DNA of 64,000 nucleotides from Streptomyces sp. NBC_00690 (GTDB lineage: Bacteria > Actinomycetota > Actinomycetes > Streptomycetales > Streptomycetaceae): the NCBI RefSeq assembly GCF_036226685.1, contig NZ_CP109009.1:6537501-6601500 (forward strand), given 5' to 3'. Made by a program: the position numbers and the translations under genes. Below are positions 16,423 through 26,296 of this stretch, one piece after another. Each line of letters starts with the position of its first letter. Position 1 is the first letter of the stretch. The notes under the pieces were generated by a model, which was not told where the DNA came from, searched no databases, and saw only the letters and a program-made list of their open reading frames with translations.

Positions 16423-19400
16423 ATGCGGGAAGGCCGGTGGACCACGGTCACCGAGTCCGAGTTCGATCACGAGCGTCGGGGTCTGGAGGCCATCCGGGAG
16501 CAACTGCCGGATGCCGACCCGTGGCGGGCCTGGTCGAACTTCACCTTCACCGCGAACACCGGGCACGTCCGGGAGGTCGATCTCCTCGTCATCGCCCCCG
16601 GTGGCGTCTTCATGATTGAGCTGAAAAACTGGCACGGCACCCTGACCAGCGAGAACGGCACCTGGATTCAGACCGCTCCGCATGGTGGCCGCCGCCCGCA
16701 CGGCAACCCGCTGCACCTGGTCAACAAGAAGGCGAAGGAACTGGCGGGCCTCCTCGGGCAGAACGGCAAGCGCGTATGGGTCGGTGAGGCCGTCTGCTTC
16801 ACCGAGGGCTCACTGCGGGTCCGACTCCCCGCCCACGACGAGAACGGCGTTCACACCGTCGCCGAACTGGTCGAGATGCTGAAGCAGCCCCCGCGCGACG
16901 AACGCCGACGCATCACAGCCGTCAGCTCGCGCGAGATCAAGTCCGTCCTGGAGCGCGTCGGCATCCGCCGCAGCGACGCCGAATACAAGGTCGGCCCCTA
17001 CCAGTTGGAGCGGAAGTCCCTCGACTCCGGGGAGACCTGGGCGGACTACGAGGGCCGTCACACCGACCTGCACAAGGAGGTCAGGGTCCGCATCTATCTG
17101 CGGGAGCGCGGCTCGGACGCCTCGATACGACGGTCCGTGGACGACGCCGCCCGCAGGGAAGCCGCGGTACTGAGCCGATTCCGTCACCCCGGCGTCGTCC
17201 AGCTCACCCAGTACGACCCCTCAGGGCATTCGGCGGGTCCCGCGCTGATCTTCGACTACCACCCCAAGACCCTGCGCCTGGACGAATACCTCCTCCAGTA
17301 CGGGGAGAAGCTCGACATCCTCGGCCGGATGGCGCTCGTCCGACAACTGGCCGAGACCATGCGCTCCGCGCACTCCAGCCGCATCCACCACCGGGCACTC
17401 GCCGCCAGATCCGTCCATGTGATCCCCCGCGCCCGAGGCGCCCGGGGCGCGAACGCGCAGCCCTCCGGCGAGGACGCGGCCTGGCTCACCCCACACCTCC
17501 AGATCTCCGACTGGCAGATCGCCACCCAGCGCACCGCGAACAGCAGCACCGGGCAGAGCATGACCCGTTTCGCCCCGACGGCACTCTCCGCCATCCACCT
17601 CTCCGAGGGCTCCGACGCCTACCTCGCCCCCGAACTGACCGCCCGTAACGCCGACCCCGTCTATCTGGACGTCTACGGCCTCGGAGTCCTCACCTATCTC
17701 CTGGTCACCGGCAAGGCACCAGCCGCGAGCCAGGCCGAGTTGCTGACCCGACTAGAGGCCGGCGAGGGGCTGCGCCCCAGCGCGCTGGTGGACGGTCTCT
17801 CCGAGGACATCGACGACTTGGTGCAGGCCGCCACCGCCTACCGCCCCGGGCAGCGGCTCTCCACGGTCGATGAATTCCTGGAGATGCTGGAACTCGTCGA
17901 GGACTCCCTCACCGCCCCGGCCGCCGCCCCCACCTCCCCCGAGGCGCCCGAGAAGGACCCGCTGGAGGCCGTCGCGGGCGATGTACTGGGAGGCCGCTGG
18001 GAGGTCCGCCGCCGACTGGGCACCGGCTCGACCAGCCGAGCCTTCCTCGTCCGCGACCTGGAGGCCGAGGCGCGCAGAACACGCCCGCTGGCCGTCCTCA
18101 AGGTCGCACTCTCCGACAGCCGGGGCGAGATCCTCGTCCACGAGGCCGGAGTGATGGGACGGCTGCGCCCGGACTCCCGCGTCATCCGGCTCGTCGAGCC
18201 GGAGCCCCTGCGCATCGGCGGCCGTACGCTCCTCGCCCTGGAGTACGTGGGCGACGAGCGGGAGGAAAGCACACCAGGAGCCGGCGCGGAGGGCACCGAC
18301 ACGGCGACCACTGCCCGCGCCCGGGGCCGTGAGGAGACCGTCGCCCGGCAGCTCCGTGAGCGCGGACGGCTCCAGATCGACCAACTGGAGGCGTACGGCG
18401 ACTACCTCTTCGGCGCCGTCGACTTCCTGGAGGGCGAGAGCGTCTGGCACCGCGACATCAAGCCCGACAACATCGCGATACGCATCCGCCCCAACCGCAC
18501 CCGCGAACTGGTCCTCATCGACTTCTCCCTCGCCGGATACCCGGCCAAGGACTACGAGGCGGGCACCGAGGGCTATCTCGACCCGTTCATCGGCACCCTG
18601 ACCCGCACCGCGTACGACGCCCACGCCGAGCGGTACGCGGTCGCCGTCACCCTCCACCAGATGGCCTCGGGCGAACTGCCCAAGTGGGGCGACGGCTCCG
18701 TCCTGCCCCGGATGACCGACCAGAAGAAGCACCCGCACCCCACCCTCGCCGCGGACGCCTTCGAGCCCGCCGTACGGGACGGCCTGGTCGCCTTCTTCCG
18801 CAAGGCCCTGCACCGCGACGCAGCCCGACGCTTCCCCGAGCTGAAGCCGATGCGGGACGCCTGGAAGCGAATATTCCTGGACGCCACGCAGATCGTGCCC
18901 TCCAGCCACCGCTCCCGGCACCCCGAGACCTCTGAACCCCTCAAGCCCGGACAGCCGGGGCAGCAAGGACAGCCGGGACCGTCAGGTCCTGCCGTCATCG
19001 CGGACGCCGAACCCATCACGGCGGAGGAGCAGCGCGAGCGGCTGGCCGCGGACGTCACCCGCGACACCCATCTCTCGGCTGCCGGCCTCACCCCGGCTGC
19101 CGAAGCGTTCCTCTACGGACTGGGCATCACCGCTGTCGGAGGGCTTCTCGACTACAGCCGCCGCAAGCTCCTCAACGCCCCGGGCCTGGGCGCGAAGACC
19201 CGCGGTGAGGTACAGCGCCGCCAACGCGAGTGGGGCGACCGCCTGCACGGCACACCCGTCTCGCCACTGACCCCGCGCGGCCGAGCGGAGGCGAAGGAGG
19301 AACTGGCCCAGCTCACCGCCACCGAATCCGCCCTGCTCGGCAGGGTCGCCACCGACGGGGACCCGGGCTTGGGTACCTCCGCCCTGCGCTCGGTCAGCCT

Positions 19401-21102
19401 GGACACCCTCGCCACCATCTTCGTCCCGGAGCTCAACAACAACCGCTCCAACCACAGCAAGGTCGAGATGGTCCGGCTGCTGCTGCGCCTCCCCGACGAG
19501 CGCGGCGAACTCCCCGGCATCGGCGTCTGGCCCCGGCAGAAGGACGTCGCCGACGCGCTCGCCCTGTCGACCGGCCGTATCCCGCAGCTGTTGAAGGAGG
19601 AACGCAAGCGCTGGAAGAAGCACCCGGCCGTGCAGGCGCTGCGCGCGGAGATCGTGGATCTCCTGGTGGGCCTGGGCCGGGTCGCCTCCGCAGCCGAGAT
19701 CGCCGACGCCCTCGCGGTACGGCGCGGTACGCAGCTCTCCGAGCGCGAGCAGCGGCGGGCGCTGGCGCTGGCCGCGGTACGGGCGGTGGTGGAGGTGGAG
19801 CAACTGGTGCCGGAGGAGGCCGAGCTACGACACCAACCCAACCGCAAGGCCACCGAGGAGGCCCTCGGTGCGGGGTTCCTCGCCCTGGACGTCCGCGAGG
19901 ACGACGCCCCCGACACCCCGACCGCTCCGGGCCTGCTCGACTATGCGGTCCGGCTGGGCCGCCGGGCCGACCGCCTCGCCAAACTGGACACCCTGCCCAC
20001 CGCGACCACGGTCCTCGGCGAACTGAGCACACTGACCCCGCCGCCGGGCACGGTCGAGTGGGACGAACGACGGCTGGTGGAGCTGGCCGCCGCTGCCTCC
20101 CTCAACGCGGCGGCGACACCCCGACTGGAGATCTACCCCCGTGATCTGCCGCTGGTACGGGCCCTGCGACTGACCCAGGCCGGGCTGGTGCGACTGATCC
20201 CGGGTGTGCCGGAAGGCAGGCAGCCGGGCGTGACCGGTGAGGATGTGCACGAGCGGGTACGAGCGCGCTTCCCCGAACTCGTCCTGCGCGACCCCCGCGG
20301 CACGGCCACCCATGAACTGCCGACGGGCGGTCCGTTGACGAAGGCGCTGCGGGACGCGGGATTCGACCTCACCCTCTCCACCCGTGAGGACACCCGTACC
20401 CTGCGGTATCTGCCCGCGCGGATGGACGGCGCGTCCAGCTATCTGACCACCGGCGCTTGGCGACAGGCCACCGAGGTCGGCTTGGTGACGCGCTACTCCG
20501 ACGATCCGCTGATGGCGGGCGCGGTACGCGCCGAGGAACGCCTGACCGCCTCGGCCCGGCGCGACGGCTACCGCATTCTGACGGTGCACCAGCACCGTTC
20601 CCGCCATGCCGTACGCGGGCTGTGTGACGCCCGTATCGGCGCTCAGGCCGTCTCGGTCACGGACCTCTTCCTGGACGCCCTGCACGCCTTGGTCCCCGAG
20701 GGTACGAAGCCCACCTGGGAGACCCTGCTCAAGGCGGACGCGGCCGAGCCCGGCACCCGGGGCGCGGTGAAGTTCGCCGAGTACGCGCGGACCGCCTGGG
20801 GTTCGGTGGAACCCCGGATACGTGAACTCCTCGGCGCGGGTACGGGCCCGGTCCTGCTGACGGACGCCGCGGTGTTCGCCCGGTACGACGCGATGGGCGT
20901 CCTGGACCGGCTCGCGGAGGCTTCCCGACAGGGCGGCCGGGGCCTGTGGCTGCTGGTCCCACAGCCGGACCCGTCACGCGAACCGCGACTCGGTCAGGCC
21001 GCGGTGGCGTATCAGGCGGGGCTGGGGGAGTGGATCGAACTCCCTGATTCATGGGTGAACAACACCCACCGCGGCGGCGATCTTCGTGTGAACATGGGCT
21101 AA
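16423..21102 (+). CDS. pglW: BREX-2 serine/threonine kinase PglW
   Basis: 1559 aa, the protein kinase of the phage growth limitation (BREX type 2) system. Domain order: an N-terminal NERD domain (about residues 14-130; REVDLLVIAPGGVFMIELKN), then two kinase-like domains. The first (about 190-490) is degenerate: the HRD position reads HRA (about 322) and the DFG position DWQ, so it is probably a pseudokinase. The second (about 525-830) has HRDIKPDN (His about 676) and DFSLAG and should be active. A helix-hairpin-helix-like segment (LYGLGITAVGGLLDYSRRKL, about 900-930) and a long C-terminal region follow. In S. coelicolor PglW is a phosphorylating kinase required for phage resistance. pglX starts 30 bp downstream, in one operon. 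Confidence 0.93.
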   Translation: MREGRWTTVTESEFDHERRGLEAIREQLPDADPWRAWSNFTFTANTGHVREVDLLVIAPGGVFMIELKNWHGTLTSENGTWIQTAPHGGRRPHGNPLHLVNKKAKELAGLLGQNGKRVWVGEAVCFTEGSLRVRLPAHDENGVHTVAELVEMLKQPPRDERRRITAVSSREIKSVLERVGIRRSDAEYKVGPYQLERKSLDSGETWADYEGRHTDLHKEVRVRIYLRERGSDASIRRSVDDAARREAAVLSRFRHPGVVQLTQYDPSGHSAGPALIFDYHPKTLRLDEYLLQYGEKLDILGRMALVRQLAETMRSAHSSRIHHRALAARSVHVIPRARGARGANAQPSGEDAAWLTPHLQISDWQIATQRTANSSTGQSMTRFAPTALSAIHLSEGSDAYLAPELTARNADPVYLDVYGLGVLTYLLVTGKAPAASQAELLTRLEAGEGLRPSALVDGLSEDIDDLVQAATAYRPGQRLSTVDEFLEMLELVEDSLTAPAAAPTSPEAPEKDPLEAVAGDVLGGRWEVRRRLGTGSTSRAFLVRDLEAEARRTRPLAVLKVALSDSRGEILVHEAGVMGRLRPDSRVIRLVEPEPLRIGGRTLLALEYVGDEREESTPGAGAEGTDTATTARARGREETVARQLRERGRLQIDQLEAYGDYLFGAVDFLEGESVWHRDIKPDNIAIRIRPNRTRELVLIDFSLAGYPAKDYEAGTEGYLDPFIGTLTRTAYDAHAERYAVAVTLHQMASGELPKWGDGSVLPRMTDQKKHPHPTLAADAFEPAVRDGLVAFFRKALHRDAARRFPELKPMRDAWKRIFLDATQIVPSSHRSRHPETSEPLKPGQPGQQGQPGPSGPAVIADAEPITAEEQRERLAADVTRDTHLSAAGLTPAAEAFLYGLGITAVGGLLDYSRRKLLNAPGLGAKTRGEVQRRQREWGDRLHGTPVSPLTPRGRAEAKEELAQLTATESALLGRVATDGDPGLGTSALRSVSLDTLATIFVPELNNNRSNHSKVEMVRLLLRLPDERGELPGIGVWPRQKDVADALALSTGRIPQLLKEERKRWKKHPAVQALRAEIVDLLVGLGRVASAAEIADALAVRRGTQLSEREQRRALALAAVRAVVEVEQLVPEEAELRHQPNRKATEEALGAGFLALDVREDDAPDTPTAPGLLDYAVRLGRRADRLAKLDTLPTATTVLGELSTLTPPPGTVEWDERRLVELAAAASLNAAATPRLEIYPRDLPLVRALRLTQAGLVRLIPGVPEGRQPGVTGEDVHERVRARFPELVLRDPRGTATHELPTGGPLTKALRDAGFDLTLSTREDTRTLRYLPARMDGASSYLTTGAWRQATEVGLVTRYSDDPLMAGAVRAEERLTASARRDGYRILTVHQHRSRHAVRGLCDARIGAQAVSVTDLFLDALHALVPEGTKPTWETLLKADAAEPGTRGAVKFAEYARTAWGSVEPRIRELLGAGTGPVLLTDAAVFARYDAMGVLDRLAEASRQGGRGLWLLVPQPDPSREPRLGQAAVAYQAGLGEWIELPDSWVNNTHRGGDLRVNMG

Positions 21103-21132
21103 ACGTCCGATAGCACCGAGGGGGGACCTCAA

Positions 21133-24100
21133 GTGGTCGACCGCACAGCCCTGTTGAATGACCTGAAGAAGCAGGTCAAGGCAGTTGAGACGGATCTGTC
21201 GCAGCAGGTGAAAGCGGTCGGGGAGGTCGGCGCGCGCTTGCGCGCCGAGTACGACCAGGCTCGCAAGCTGGGCCGTACGGGCGGCACATGGAACTCCTGG
21301 CTGGACGAGCGGGTCACCCAGGTCGCGGTGGCCTGGGTGCTGGGCACGGTCTTCGTCCGCTTCTGCGAGGACAACCGCCTGATCCCGGACCCGTATGTGA
21401 CCGCCCCGGAGCCGGACCGTCGGGACCTGGCGTTGGCCCGCTTTGAGGAGTATCTGTCGACGGCCGACGACCCCACATTCCGTGGCTGGCTGGAGCAGGC
21501 GTTCGCGGAACTGGGCCAGGGCCAGGCGGGACGACTGCTCTTCAACCGGAAGCACAACCCGTTGTTCCAGATCCCGTTGTCACATGATGGTGCGCGGGAG
21601 CTGGTGACGTTCTGGCGTGAGCGGGACGAGGCGGGTGTGCTGGTCCATGACTTCACGGACCTGTTGAACGAGGACGGCACGGAGGGCTGGGACACCCGGT
21701 TCCTGGGCGACCTGTACCAGGACCTGAGCGAGGCGGCCCGGAAGACGTACGCGCTGCTCCAGACCCCGGAGTTCGTGGAGGAGTTCATCCTCGACCGGAC
21801 GATGACCCCGGCGGTACGGGAGTTCGGCTACGAGGGCCTGAAGATGATCGACCCGACGTGCGGGTCGGGGCACTTTGTGCTCGGGGCGTTCCGGCGGCTG
21901 GTGCGGCTGTGGGGCGAGGGCCAGCCGGGCAAGGACCGGTACGAGCGGGTGCGGGAGGCGCTGGATTCCGTTCATGGGGTGGACCTGAATCCGTTTGCTG
22001 TGGCGGTGGCGAGGTTCCGGCTTCTGATGGCTGCTATGGCGGCAGCGCACATCCGGACGCTGGCAGAGGCCAGTGCGTATGACTGGCCAATTCATCTAGC
22101 TGTGGGGGATTCGCTGATCAAGGACCGGCAAATGGAGCTGGAACTTATTGGCGAGTCCGGGGATCGGCTGGTTGAGTTCGCTTATGCGACGGAGGATGTG
22201 AACGAGCACCCTGGGATTCTGGAGCAGGGGCGGTATCACGTGGTGGTGGGGAATCCGCCATATATCACAGTGAAGGACAAGAAGCTCAATGAGCTGTACC
22301 GGGATCTCTATGATTCCTGCGGGGGTACTTACGCATTGTCTGTGCCGTTTGCCCAGCGGTTCTTTGAACTTTCCAGGCGAGGTGGTGCCGATGGTCAGGG
22401 GTACGGAATGATCGGCCAGATTACTTCCAACTCCTTTATGAAGCGTGAGTTTGGGGCCAAGCTAGTCGAGAATTATTTGCGCGACCGCGTAGAGTTGACG
22501 GAAGTAATTGACACTTCTGGTGCTTACATTCCTGGTCATGGGACGCCGACTGTCATTTTGGTGGGTAGGCGCTATGAAGGAAGTGGGCGTTCAGTTTTCG
22601 TCCGTACGGTACGAAGTGTTCAGGGTGAACCCGTAGCGCCAGAGAGGGCCGAGGACGGGTTGGTCTGGAATTCTATTGTGGATCAGATTGATAGACCAGG
22701 GTCCATCAGTCAGTGGGTATCGGTGGACGACCTTGAGCGGCAACGCTATTTTGGCAAGCAACCTTGGATTCTTGGTGCTGGTGGACTCGAAATGGTAGAA
22801 AAGCTGGATGAGGCTAGCGTTCAGCCTATGAAGTCAGCAATTGAGGTCCCCATTGGCCGTGCGATCCGTGCGGGGGCGGATGAAGCGTATATTCGACCCT
22901 TGCGTGAAACGTATCGAACTTTTGCAAGTCGTGAAGGGCTTCGCCCTCTAATGATTGGTGAGATTGTACGCGACTGGAATGCTGAGTCCGAGGAGTCGAT
23001 CTGGTTCCCGTATGCGAAGGAGATCGCTCCAGGCGATTTGGCTCATGATCTCTGGAGCTTGCGACGTGTGCTCCAAGTGCGGCGTACATTTCAGGGGGAC
23101 ATGGCTGATGCCGGCCTTCAGTGGTGGGATTATATGCAGTTCACCGCGTCTGCGTATCGAACTCCGCTGTCTATCGCGTTCTCTTTTGTTTCCACGCACA
23201 ATCACTTTGTGCTAGACCGGGGCGGTAGAGTTTTCAAGCAGTCTGCTCCGGTAATCAAACTGAGGGCGGGTGCAAGTGAGGAGGATCATCTGCAACTTCT
23301 TGGGCTGCTGAATAGTTCCACCGCTGGATTTTGGCTAAAGCAAGTGAGTCAATCAAAGGGTAATGGCGGTATTGGTGGTGGTATCTCCGATGAACTATGG
23401 GAGCATCGATTCGAGTTTACCGGAACTAAGTTGGAGGAGTTCCCGCTACCTTTTGCCTACCCCACCGTTCTCGCCACTGCTCTGGACCATTGCGCCCAAA
23501 AGCTAACCACCACTAGCCCGCCCACTCTTGCTGCTAGGACGACTCCCAGTGCTCAGGCCCTTCGCGATGCTCGCGACAGTTGGCTCTCGACCCGTAGTCG
23601 CATGATCACTCTCCAAGAGGAGTTGGACTGGCAGGTCTACTCGCTGTATAGGCTGCTCCCTGAGAGCCTGTGTGTCTCCGAGGAACCCGATGACTCGGAC
23701 GTTCCTGAACTTGCTCTTGGCGAGCGTGCATTCGAGATTGTGCTCGCCCGGCGTGTCGCCGCAGGTGAGGCCAGCGACGAGTGGTTCAAACGTCATGGCT
23801 CCACGCCCATCACCGAGATCCCGACCCACTGGCCAGCCCCTTATCGCGCGGTAGTCCAGAAGCGGATCGACGTCATCGAGTCGTCTCGTGCCATTGGCAT
23901 GATCGAGCGGCCCGAGTACAAGCGGCGCTGGGCCACCGAAGGCTGGGACTCCCTTCAGGAGAAGGCCCTCCGATCCTGGCTGCTCGATCGGATCGAGAAC
24001 CGCGATCACTGGTTCGACGAGAACGACAAGCCAGCACTCATCGCACTCTCCCGGCTCACGGACGCACTCTCTCGCGACGAGGACTTCGTCTCCGTTGCCA

Positions 24101-24726
24101 AGATCTACGCACCGCGCAAGGAACTACCCGTCGTCGTCGCCGAGCTGATGACCAATGAGCATGTGCCCTTCCTCCCCGCCCTGCGCTACAAGCCCTCCGG
24201 GCTGAAGAAGCGCCTGGACTGGGAGGACGTCTGGCACCGCCAGCGGCAGGAGGACGCCGCGACGGACGAGTTGGAGAAGCGGAAGATCCGGGATGCCATC
24301 CCCGTGCCGCCGAAGTACACCTCTGCTGACTTCCTGCGGCCTTCCTACTGGAAGGCCCGGGGGAAGCTCGATGTGCCCAAGGAGCGGTTCATCTCCTATG
24401 GGCAGACCAACTCCGCGACGCCCGAGCTGTACGGCTGGGCCGGTTGGGATCATCAGGAGCAGGCATATGCGCTCGATGTGTACATCGCCGCAAACGAGGG
24501 GCTGACCTCCGAGGAGCTGACGCCGTTCCTCGCCGGGTTGTTGGAGCTTCAGCCGTGGCTTGAGCAGTGGCACGATGAGTTCGACCCGGACTTCGGCGCT
24601 TCGCCGGCCGAGTTCTTCCGAGGGGATCGGCAGATGGTGCAGGGGCAGCACGGGCTGACCGATGCCGATCTACGCGCCTGGCGTCCGACCCCCGCCACCC
24701 GTGGGCGTCGTACCACCAAGAAGTAG
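21133..24726 (+). CDS. pglX: BREX-2 adenine-specific DNA methyltransferase PglX
   Basis: 1197 aa from a GTG at 21133. The SAM motif I is DPTCGSGHFVLGAFRRL (about residue 240) and the catalytic motif IV is NPPYITVKDKK (about 374), so it is an N6-adenine methyltransferase. In BREX, PglX marks host DNA and is needed for defence. From about 22,080 to 23,500 (residues ~317-790) the DNA is clearly AT-richer and less codon-biased than the flanks. This covers the likely target-recognition part and suggests a swapped module. A run of six G lies in the ribosome-binding region at 21120-21125. pglX of S. coelicolor phase-varies through a G tract; no run of 8 or more was seen inside this gene. Confidence 0.93.
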   Translation: MVDRTALLNDLKKQVKAVETDLSQQVKAVGEVGARLRAEYDQARKLGRTGGTWNSWLDERVTQVAVAWVLGTVFVRFCEDNRLIPDPYVTAPEPDRRDLALARFEEYLSTADDPTFRGWLEQAFAELGQGQAGRLLFNRKHNPLFQIPLSHDGARELVTFWRERDEAGVLVHDFTDLLNEDGTEGWDTRFLGDLYQDLSEAARKTYALLQTPEFVEEFILDRTMTPAVREFGYEGLKMIDPTCGSGHFVLGAFRRLVRLWGEGQPGKDRYERVREALDSVHGVDLNPFAVAVARFRLLMAAMAAAHIRTLAEASAYDWPIHLAVGDSLIKDRQMELELIGESGDRLVEFAYATEDVNEHPGILEQGRYHVVVGNPPYITVKDKKLNELYRDLYDSCGGTYALSVPFAQRFFELSRRGGADGQGYGMIGQITSNSFMKREFGAKLVENYLRDRVELTEVIDTSGAYIPGHGTPTVILVGRRYEGSGRSVFVRTVRSVQGEPVAPERAEDGLVWNSIVDQIDRPGSISQWVSVDDLERQRYFGKQPWILGAGGLEMVEKLDEASVQPMKSAIEVPIGRAIRAGADEAYIRPLRETYRTFASREGLRPLMIGEIVRDWNAESEESIWFPYAKEIAPGDLAHDLWSLRRVLQVRRTFQGDMADAGLQWWDYMQFTASAYRTPLSIAFSFVSTHNHFVLDRGGRVFKQSAPVIKLRAGASEEDHLQLLGLLNSSTAGFWLKQVSQSKGNGGIGGGISDELWEHRFEFTGTKLEEFPLPFAYPTVLATALDHCAQKLTTTSPPTLAARTTPSAQALRDARDSWLSTRSRMITLQEELDWQVYSLYRLLPESLCVSEEPDDSDVPELALGERAFEIVLARRVAAGEASDEWFKRHGSTPITEIPTHWPAPYRAVVQKRIDVIESSRAIGMIERPEYKRRWATEGWDSLQEKALRSWLLDRIENRDHWFDENDKPALIALSRLTDALSRDEDFVSVAKIYAPRKELPVVVAELMTNEHVPFLPALRYKPSGLKKRLDWEDVWHRQRQEDAATDELEKRKIRDAIPVPPKYTSADFLRPSYWKARGKLDVPKERFISYGQTNSATPELYGWAGWDHQEQAYALDVYIAANEGLTSEELTPFLAGLLELQPWLEQWHDEFDPDFGASPAEFFRGDRQMVQGQHGLTDADLRAWRPTPATRGRRTTKK

Positions 24727-24742
24727 GCCCACCGACGACCAC

Positions 24743-24790
24743 AACGGCCCCCGTGAAGCGCAGGACGCAAGTCCCGCCACGGGGGCCGTT
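24743..24790. terminator. Terminator between convergent pglX and DUF397 genes
   Basis: Perfect 13-bp stem aacggcccccgtg (24743-24755) with cacgggggccgtt (24778-24790) and a 22-nt loop, directly after pglX. It ends the pglWX transcript and also the minus-strand XRE/DUF397 transcript. Confidence 0.75.
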
Positions 24791-24812
24791 CGCTCGGGCA
24801 CTCAAGCAGTGT

Positions 24813-25022
24813 TCAGGCAGGTAGATGCCCGTCCTTGACGGCGGTCACGAAGGACGACCACTCACCCGATGGGAAGACGAGAACAGGACCGCTCGGGTTC
24901 TTGCTGTCCCGTACAGGGATGGTGCCATCGAAGCCGTCCGAGACTTCGACGCACGCACCGCCGTCCTGATTGCTGTAGCTGCTCTTGCGCCAGGTTGCGG
25001 CGGTCAGATCGATTGATCGCAC
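24813..25022 (-). CDS. DUF397 domain protein
   Basis: 69 aa. The core WRKSSYSNQDGGACVEVSD and VRDSKNPSGPVLVFPSGEW is diagnostic of DUF397, a family found almost only in actinomycetes next to an XRE regulator. It starts at a GTG (25022) with GGAGG 7 nt before, and overlaps the XRE gene end by 19 bp, so the two are co-translated. In S. coelicolor such pairs (for example the WhiJ-like systems) act as regulator plus small antagonist partner. Here it sits inside the BREX locus. Confidence 0.9.
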   Translation of the reverse strand: MRSIDLTAATWRKSSYSNQDGGACVEVSDGFDGTIPVRDSKNPSGPVLVFPSGEWSSFVTAVKDGHLPA

Positions 25023-25846
25023 GGCAGTTCCTCCAACATGCGCAGGACGAATTTCCGCGACTCGGCAGGCGACAGGGCCAGGTCGCGGGTCATATCGTAC
25101 GCACGTTGCATACGCTCCACTGCGGCGTGATCTTCGATGAGTTCGCCTCCGTAGCCGTTCTCCGTGTACGCCACCGTGCGGGCGTCCGGAAGCCGCAGAA
25201 ACCAGACGTCGGTGCTCGACAAGCCGTGCAGCCCAGCGTTTTGCGGGAGCACCTGAAGAGTCACGTTCGGACGCTCAGCCGCCTCAGCCAGATACTCCAG
25301 TTGCTGCCGCCACGCTTGCTCATCCCGCAAGGCCGTCCGCAACGCAGCCTCCGACAGAATCGTCCGGAACGGCGGTGCATCCTCGCCCTCCAGCAGCTCC
25401 TGTCGCCCTACTCGCGCCTCCACCTGACGCGTCAGCTCATCCCCCTTGAAGCCGCCCGCGCTCAGCAACTCGCCCGCGTACCCCGCCGTCTGAAGCAACC
25501 CCGGCAGCACACTCACCGCGAAGTGCCACAAGCTCACCGCCTCCGCCTCCAGCGCCATGTACCGCCGGTACCGCTCCCGGAACTGCGTATGGTCCCTCGC
25601 CGCCAGTTCCCACAGGGCCAGCAGCATCCCCGACGTCCCGTAGTGCGTGTCGAGGGCCTGGACGACATCCGGGCTGCTCAGCGTCTCGCCCTTCTCCATC
25701 TTGCCGAACAGCGAGTAGTCCCAGCCGAGCCGTTCGCCGAGTTGGCGCAGGCTCGTTCCGCTGGCCGTCCGTAACTTGCGGACCTCCTCCGCGAAGCGTT
25801 GCCGTGGCTCCTGGCTTCGGCCGCTGATCGCCCGACGTGGCGGCAT
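25004..25846 (-). CDS. XRE family helix-turn-helix regulator with DUF5753 (Scr1) domain
   Basis: 280 aa. AGGGAG precedes the ATG at 25846. The HTH is in residues ~15-70 (VRKLRTASGTSLRQLGERLG then YSLFGKMEKGETLSSPDVV). The rest is the DUF5753 sensor-like region (WELAARDHTQFRERYRRYMA, LPGLLQTAGYAGEL, VTLQVLPQNAGLHGLSSTD). It forms a WhiJ-type pair with the DUF397 gene downstream. It is divergent from the small gene at 26039 and separates pglWX from pglYZ, so it may control either flank or only itself. Confidence 0.92.
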   Translation of the reverse strand: MPPRRAISGRSQEPRQRFAEEVRKLRTASGTSLRQLGERLGWDYSLFGKMEKGETLSSPDVVQALDTHYGTSGMLLALWELAARDHTQFRERYRRYMALEAEAVSLWHFAVSVLPGLLQTAGYAGELLSAGGFKGDELTRQVEARVGRQELLEGEDAPPFRTILSEAALRTALRDEQAWRQQLEYLAEAAERPNVTLQVLPQNAGLHGLSSTDVWFLRLPDARTVAYTENGYGGELIEDHAAVERMQRAYDMTRDLALSPAESRKFVLRMLEELPCDQSI

Positions 25847-26038
25847 GGTCGGCTCCCTTCCGTGACGGTCCGTGGAAGGTGTGGAAGCAACACCGCGTAA
25901 CAGGGCAGCGGTGGCCCATCCGCGACATCGGCGGCCTTCTCCGGATACATCCTCGTAATGACCGGACTACGCACGGTAATCCACGGTGTGCGATCCGGTC
26001 AGGGAAGTCCGTAGAAACGGCCGAAGGAGTACACCCCC

Positions 26039-26296
26039 ATGACCACGGAACAACGAACTGCCGACGCGCTGCCCGCCACCCCCGTCCAGGCGGCCCCGCA
26101 CAAGATCCAAGAGGCTGTCGAAGCCCGGGACGCCCTCGCCCAGGCTCTGAGCCGCGCCGGTATCCAACTGCCCGCCATGGACATCCGCAGCCCCTGGTCC
26201 GACGAGACCCGGGGCGCTCTGGTCCACCTCGGCGTCTGCTCGGCGCCGGTGGCGCTCGCCCTTGCGGCCGTGATCGAGCAGGGCATCCCCCGATGA
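26039..26296 (+). CDS. Small protein of unknown function, partner of the XRE/DUF397 pair
   Basis: 85 aa. AAGGAG lies 9 nt before the ATG. The middle is helical (QEAVEARDALAQALSRAGI) and the C-terminus is hydrophobic (VCSAPVALALAAVIEQGIPR) but too short for a clear membrane anchor. Homologous small ORFs often lie divergently from XRE/DUF397 pairs in Streptomyces. The stop overlaps the next start (ATGA at 26293). I do not recognise a domain. Confidence 0.7.
   Translation: MTTEQRTADALPATPVQAAPHKIQEAVEARDALAQALSRAGIQLPAMDIRSPWSDETRGALVHLGVCSAPVALALAAVIEQGIPR

Noticed and set aside
22318..22326. G5 runs within pglX (near 22320 and 23093) as phase-variation tracts
   Set aside because: Five G are too short to be hypermutable in most bacteria; noted only for the six-G run before the start.
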